The notes beneath the pieces were generated by a model. The model was not told the origin of the DNA and did not search any database. It was given only the letters and a program-made list of their open reading frames with translations. Positions 60,708-64,000 of a stretch of DNA of 64,000 nt are shown here, one piece after another. Origin of the DNA: Shinisaurus crocodilurus (Eukaryota > Chordata > Lepidosauria > Squamata > Shinisauridae); assembly GCA_021292165.1 (NCBI GenBank), contig CM037876.1, positions 310,756,492-310,820,491 of the forward strand. The letters run 5' to 3'. Position 1 is the first letter of the stretch; each line of letters begins with the position of its first letter. A program made the position numbers and the translations under genes.

Positions 60708-61183
60708 GGGCAGAATCCAATGGGGTGCTTTTGCCCCCGCCATTCTTTTCCACCCCGGAAATTCCCTTCCACAAGTGGTGGGTCCCGCCGATTGCAGTGC
60801 ACAAGCGGGATGCACCGCTTATGCAAGGGAGAGTTAGCACTTCCTAGTGCAGGGCTCTCCCACCTTGGGTCCCCAGACGTTGCTGGACTACAGCTCCCAG
60901 AATCCCTTGCCCCTAGCCATGCTGGCTGGGTATGCTGGGAGCTGTAGGCCAGCAACATCTGGGGACCCAAGGTTGGAGAGCCCTGTCCTAGGGGAAGCCC
61001 TGAAACTCTTATGTGAGCTCTGCCAACCTGCCTCCTTCCAGAAACTAGTATTTTTCTACTCATTTTGGGTTGCCCTGGAAGCACTAAATCTCTGTTGTGC
61101 AAGCATGGCGACTGCTTGCGCAATGCAATTGGCAGAGCAGAAGAGAATTGGTGGGGGCGAAAGCACCTCGTTGCATTCTGCCC
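60708..61183. mobile_element. Foldback element with ~42-bp inverted ends, hAT MITE nested inside
   Basis: GGGCAGAATCCAATGGGGTG at the left pairs with CACCTCGTTGCATTCTGCCC at the right, continuing through a CTTTTGCCCCCGCCATTCT-like block. The hairpin at 60850-60985 interrupts it. Confidence 0.7.
60850..60985. mobile_element. hAT-type hairpin MITE with near-exact 8-bp duplication
   Basis: CAGGGCTCTCCCACCTTGGG ... CCAAGGTTGGAGAGCCCTG. The flanks TCCTAGTG and TCCTAGGG match at 7 of 8 bases. The CAGGG/CCCTG ends fit hAT elements. Confidence 0.85.
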
Positions 61184-61319
61184 AAGGATCGATACCAGAT
61201 TTTAGTTTGGTTTGGTAAACATACAGCCTCCTCTTTCCATAATAACCTACCTGTGCATTAAGATTGTCGGGGTGTGTGGGCTTCTCCTTGTTCCATCTTT
61301 AGGAGAAGTATAGTATACC

Positions 61320-61385
61320 TGTACAAAAGAGGGCCTTCTTTGTGCTGGCTCCCTGACTTTGAAATGCCCTCCCACGGAGGTATGC
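61320..61385 (+). mobile_element. L2/CR1-like LINE fragment
   Basis: AAGAGGGCCTTCTTTGTGCT ... AATGCCCTCCCACGGAGGTA translates to the 'RAFFVLAP..NALPRR' block of LINE ORF2 ends. Confidence 0.5.
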
Positions 61386-61388
61386 CTA

Positions 61389-61905
61389 TAGATCATAGAA
61401 TCATAGAATCATAGAAAAGTAGAGTTGGAAGGGGCCTACAAGGCCATCGAGTCCAACCCCCTGCTCAAAGCATCTCTGACAGATGTCTGTCCAGCTGCAC
61501 CTTGAATGCCTCCAGAGTGGGAGAGCCCACGACCTCCCTAGGTAGTTGATTCCATTGTCTTATTGCTCTGACAGTCAGGAAATTTTTCCTGATGTTTAGG
61601 TGGAATCTAGGTTCCTGTAACTTGAGCCCATTATTCCGTGTCCTGCAAACTGGGATGAACGAGAAGAGATCTTTGCCCTCCTCTGTGTGACATCCCTTCA
61701 AATACTGGAAGAGTGCGATCATATCTCCCCTCAGTCTCCTCTTCTGAAGGCTAAACATGCCCAGTTCTTTCAGCCTCTCCTCATAGGGCCTTGTTTCCAG
61801 TCCCTTTATCATCCTTGTTGCCCTCCTCTGAACCCTCTCCAGTTTGTCTATGTCCTTCTTAAAGTGAGGTGCCCAGAACTGGATAATTAAACCTAAATTA
61901 CAACG
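61389..61905 (-). mobile_element. CR1 LINE 3' end with ORF2 C-terminus, minus strand
   Basis: Encodes FKKDIDKLERVQRRATRMIK, then LGMFSLQKRRLRGDMIALFQ and WNQLPREVVGSPTLEAFKVQ in one open frame, followed by the CR1 3' end (GAATCATAGAATCATAGAAA on plus at 61396). Young. Confidence 0.92.
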
Positions 61906-62130
61906 GCTGTGAAGGCGGATGAAGGCTGCAGCAGAGAATGGTTTTCCAATCGTCAGGGTAACCGTGCCATTGGATCTTTGCCGTACTCTGTCAAGTTTTG
62001 TGTGGTGATTCGTTGTGCACCGATCTCCCCACATAAAACAATTTCACGCACAGGCGTCTTCCAACCCAACCCAACCCAACCCAAATCCTGGAAGACAATC
62101 TTACTCGGTCACGAGTGATCGCCTGATGAC
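61906..62130 (+). mobile_element. (TGA)n-type LINE 3' region fragment
   Basis: Ends GGAAGACAATCTTACTCGGT, CACGAGTGATCGCCTGATGA. A short (AACCC)n-like run (62066-62085) precedes the shared 3' end. Confidence 0.6.
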
Positions 62131-62345
62131 TTTTCAGTGCCAGGCAAAACCTTTTTATTTGCCTAGGCATTTTAAATTATTGTATTTTCAACTGGTTGAA
62201 TAGTTATTCCTCTCAATTTCATGTGTTTACATTTGTTTTTAATTGTATTGTAGATTTCAAAAAATTTTATGTGTACCACCTTGAGATCCATTTTTGGATG
62301 AAGGTGCTGTCTATACATTCTTAAAACAAATAAATGAAATAAACC
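62131..62345 (+). mobile_element. L2-like LINE 3' end
   Basis: CAGTGCCAGGCAAAACCTTT, then GTGTACCACCTTGAGATCCA and an AAATAAATGAAATAAA tail. It ends about 90 bases before GCH1 exon 2. Confidence 0.65.
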
Positions 62346-62436
62346 GGGAGTGGGGCAGGGAAGGAGCAGGCATAAAACACAATTGCTCATTTGTTGTATC
62401 TTGCAACTGCTGCTAATGCAACTGGCTTGATTTCAG

Positions 62437-62546
62437 ATGTACTAAACGATGCCATATTTGATGAAGACCACGATGAGATGGTGATTGTGAAGGACATAGA
62501 CATGTTCTCGATGTGTGAACATCACCTGGTTCCATTTGTCGGAAAG
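62437..62546 (+). CDS. GCH1: GCH1 exon 2 (zinc-binding CEHH motif)
   Basis: Acceptor GGCTTGATTTCAG; donor GGAAAG|GTAATT. Completes a split Asp codon and reads [20 protein letters not shown], then [16 protein letters not shown], essentially identical to human. The Cys and first His of CEHH are zinc ligands in the known structure, so the key residues are intact. Intron 1 is 16.6 kb. Confidence 0.97.
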
Positions 62547-62668
62547 GTAATTTTAACTAACTTCCCGCCCACCCCCTTACGAATAGGCCAGTGATTCTAA
62601 ATATTTCGTCCGCAAAAGCTATGTGGGATTAATCAGCAAGTTATCAGAGGTGACTTTGGAGGCAATGA

Positions 62669-63001
62669 CTGGGCTCAGACAACACGATGACCCACACTTG
62701 AGGGTTGAGTATGGGTTGAGTGTGGGTTGTCGTTGACGCATGGGCTGTCGATGAAATGTGGGTTATTGTGTTTTCTCAACCCAGCCACACTAACAAACCA
62801 TGGTTTGTCAACCATGAACAACCCATGAAGAGAACCCATGGTTGTTGGGTTGTGAACTGTGGGTTATTTGTGGTTAACCATGGTTTGTTAGAGCGGCTGG
62901 GTTCAGACAACATGATAACTCATGGTTCAACAACAGCCAACGGTTCAACAACAACCCATACTCAACCCTTGAGTGTGGGTCATCGTGTTGTCTGAACCCA
63001 G
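62669..63001. mobile_element. 330-bp foldback element, copy 3
   Basis: CTGGGCTCAGACAACACGAT ... CATCGTGTTGTCTGAACCCA G, with the same arm/centre plan as copies 1 and 2. It lies 122 bases after the GCH1 exon 2 donor. Confidence 0.85.
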
Positions 63002-63294
63002 CCAATATATCATTGGGGAGAGAGCAGTTATGCCAGGAAATAGGGCCATCGGAGTAAGGTATAAAACACTTTGTGGGCTGCCTCATGGTTTGGCCAGGTA
63101 GCAGGCTTCATGAGGAATTGGATGTGCCTCCAGCTACAGCTGATTTCCAGAGGGTGGATGTGTACAGCCTCTTCCCTGGGCTGGCCACCTGTTTGTTCAT
63201 TTAATACATGTACGTGGTTGTGGTCCTCGCATAGTTTGTGCATTACGTGTGGGGATCATTATAAGTGTGCATTCCATATGTTCCTGCCTGATGG
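63002..63294. other. GCH1 intron 2 start, unassigned
   Basis: No exon or repeat recognised. Confidence 0.4.
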
Positions 63295-63740
63295 CTAAGA
63301 CCATCTTTGGAGGCTCTTCTCTGGGTACTGCCATCTACAATGGCATGGCGGATGGCTACCAGCAAAAGAGGCTTCTCTGTCGTGGCCCCCTGCCTGTGGA
63401 ATGCCCTTCCGCCTGGATCCACCTGGCTTCTTCACTGTCTACAGTCGGATGCCAGGTTAAGTCCTTCCTCTTCCAGCAGGCATTTAACCTTTAATCTGTT
63501 GCTTTGATTATTGACTTTACTGGTGGCTTTTAAATATTCTTAATATTTGTAGTGTTTTTAATGTTTTAATATTTTAGTATTATTTTGATACGTTCATTGT
63601 TGCATTTATTGTTTGTGTGTGTGTGTGGGGGGTTGTTTTACTGTTGAGTTGGGTTTTTTTTTTAATGATTGTAAACCACCTTGAGGTCATTTTCCAGCTG
63701 AGTGGTACATAGACTTGATTGATTAATTAATTAATTTAAC
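63295..63740 (+). mobile_element. L2/CR1-like LINE 3' end
   Basis: KRGFSVVAPCLWNALPPGST (63360-63420), then a long T-rich 3'UTR, CACCTTGAGGTCATTTTCCA and a GATTGATTAATTAATTAA tail. Confidence 0.75.
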
Positions 63741-63946
63741 TGTTGTGATTCGAGGGAGAGGGAGTCAATGGGATGATAGGGGAAAACAGATTGCCTAAAA
63801 AAATGAGACTGTGCTCCTTTTCTTCTCTGGAACAGTCATTTCGTACATCATTACTCAGTGCCAATAGATACAAGTGATAGCCCCTTTTTCACATAACTCT
63901 GACCTGTTCTACTCCATCTCCTTTTACAGCTGCCCTCATGTCCTGT

Positions 63947-64000
63947 TCTATTTATTTATTATATTTATACCCAGCCCTTTTTTCCTGCAAGGATCCCAAG
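63947..64000 (-). mobile_element. CORE-SINE tail, minus strand, cut by window edge
   Basis: TTTATTTATTATATTTATAC, CCAGCCCTTTTTTCCTGCAA, then GGATCCCAAG at the edge: the tail of the CORE-SINE family in antisense. Confidence 0.75.

Noticed and set aside
62066..62085. Interstitial telomere repeat
   Set aside because: Only about four AACCC units rather than TTAGGG/CCCTAA; a short simple repeat next to a LINE end.
1..64000. CRISPR arrays, operons, phage or bacterial defence systems
   Set aside because: All repeats are eukaryotic interspersed or simple repeats, and the genes have spliceosomal introns.

Overview
This is a vertebrate nuclear window and not a microbial one: coding sequence is split into short exons with GT/AG borders, lies in large introns, and is surrounded by interspersed repeats. 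Two neighbouring genes are recognisable, both on the + strand. WDHD1 (AND-1/Ctf4, a replisome hub) runs from its second coding exon at 538 to its stop at 36985, with a polyadenylation signal at 37581. GCH1 (GTP cyclohydrolase I) has its CpG-island promoter at about 44.7-45.8 kb, exon 1 at 45494 and exon 2 at 62437; later exons lie beyond the window. WDHD1 followed by GCH1 on the same strand is the order known in human (14q22) and other amniotes. The mix of repeats (CR1 and L2-like LINEs, MIR-like CORE-SINEs, a tRNA-derived SINE, a 5S-rRNA-derived SINE with a CR1-like tail, a Penelope element and many palindromic MITEs) points to a non-avian sauropsid, most likely a squamate or other lepidosaur. 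The species cannot be fixed from sequence alone.

Layout. 1-537: intron, with an unidentified minus-strand open frame at the left edge. 538-36985: 24 WDHD1 coding exons forming one uninterrupted frame of 1,103 codons plus stop. With the first coding exon missing, this matches the length of the human protein (about 1,129 aa). The introns hold a LINE abutting a splice acceptor (1.6-2.46 kb), an LTR-like insertion in a LINE (14.3-15.1 kb), a Penelope element (17.2-19.1 kb), CR1 pieces and several MITE families. 36986-44900: WDHD1 3'UTR and an intergenic spacer of about 7.5 kb packed with nested LINEs. 44700-45830: GCH1 promoter and first exon, with CRE-like, CCAAT and TATA elements in the order known for mammalian GCH1. 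45825-62436: GCH1 intron 1 (16.6 kb), which holds the most structured repeats. 62547-64000: start of GCH1 intron 2.

The two genes do not act in one pathway. WDHD1 couples the CMG helicase to DNA polymerase alpha during replication; GCH1 makes the first committed intermediate of tetrahydrobiopterin. The unusual content is in the repeats: palindromic non-autonomous elements with TA, TTAA or 8-bp target duplications, several sharing one internal core; a 330-bp foldback family present three times; a 5S-rRNA/CR1 chimera in a hairpin; and perfect long direct and inverted repeats in GCH1 intron 1. I found no clearly new enzyme system; the best candidates for new biology are these foldback families.
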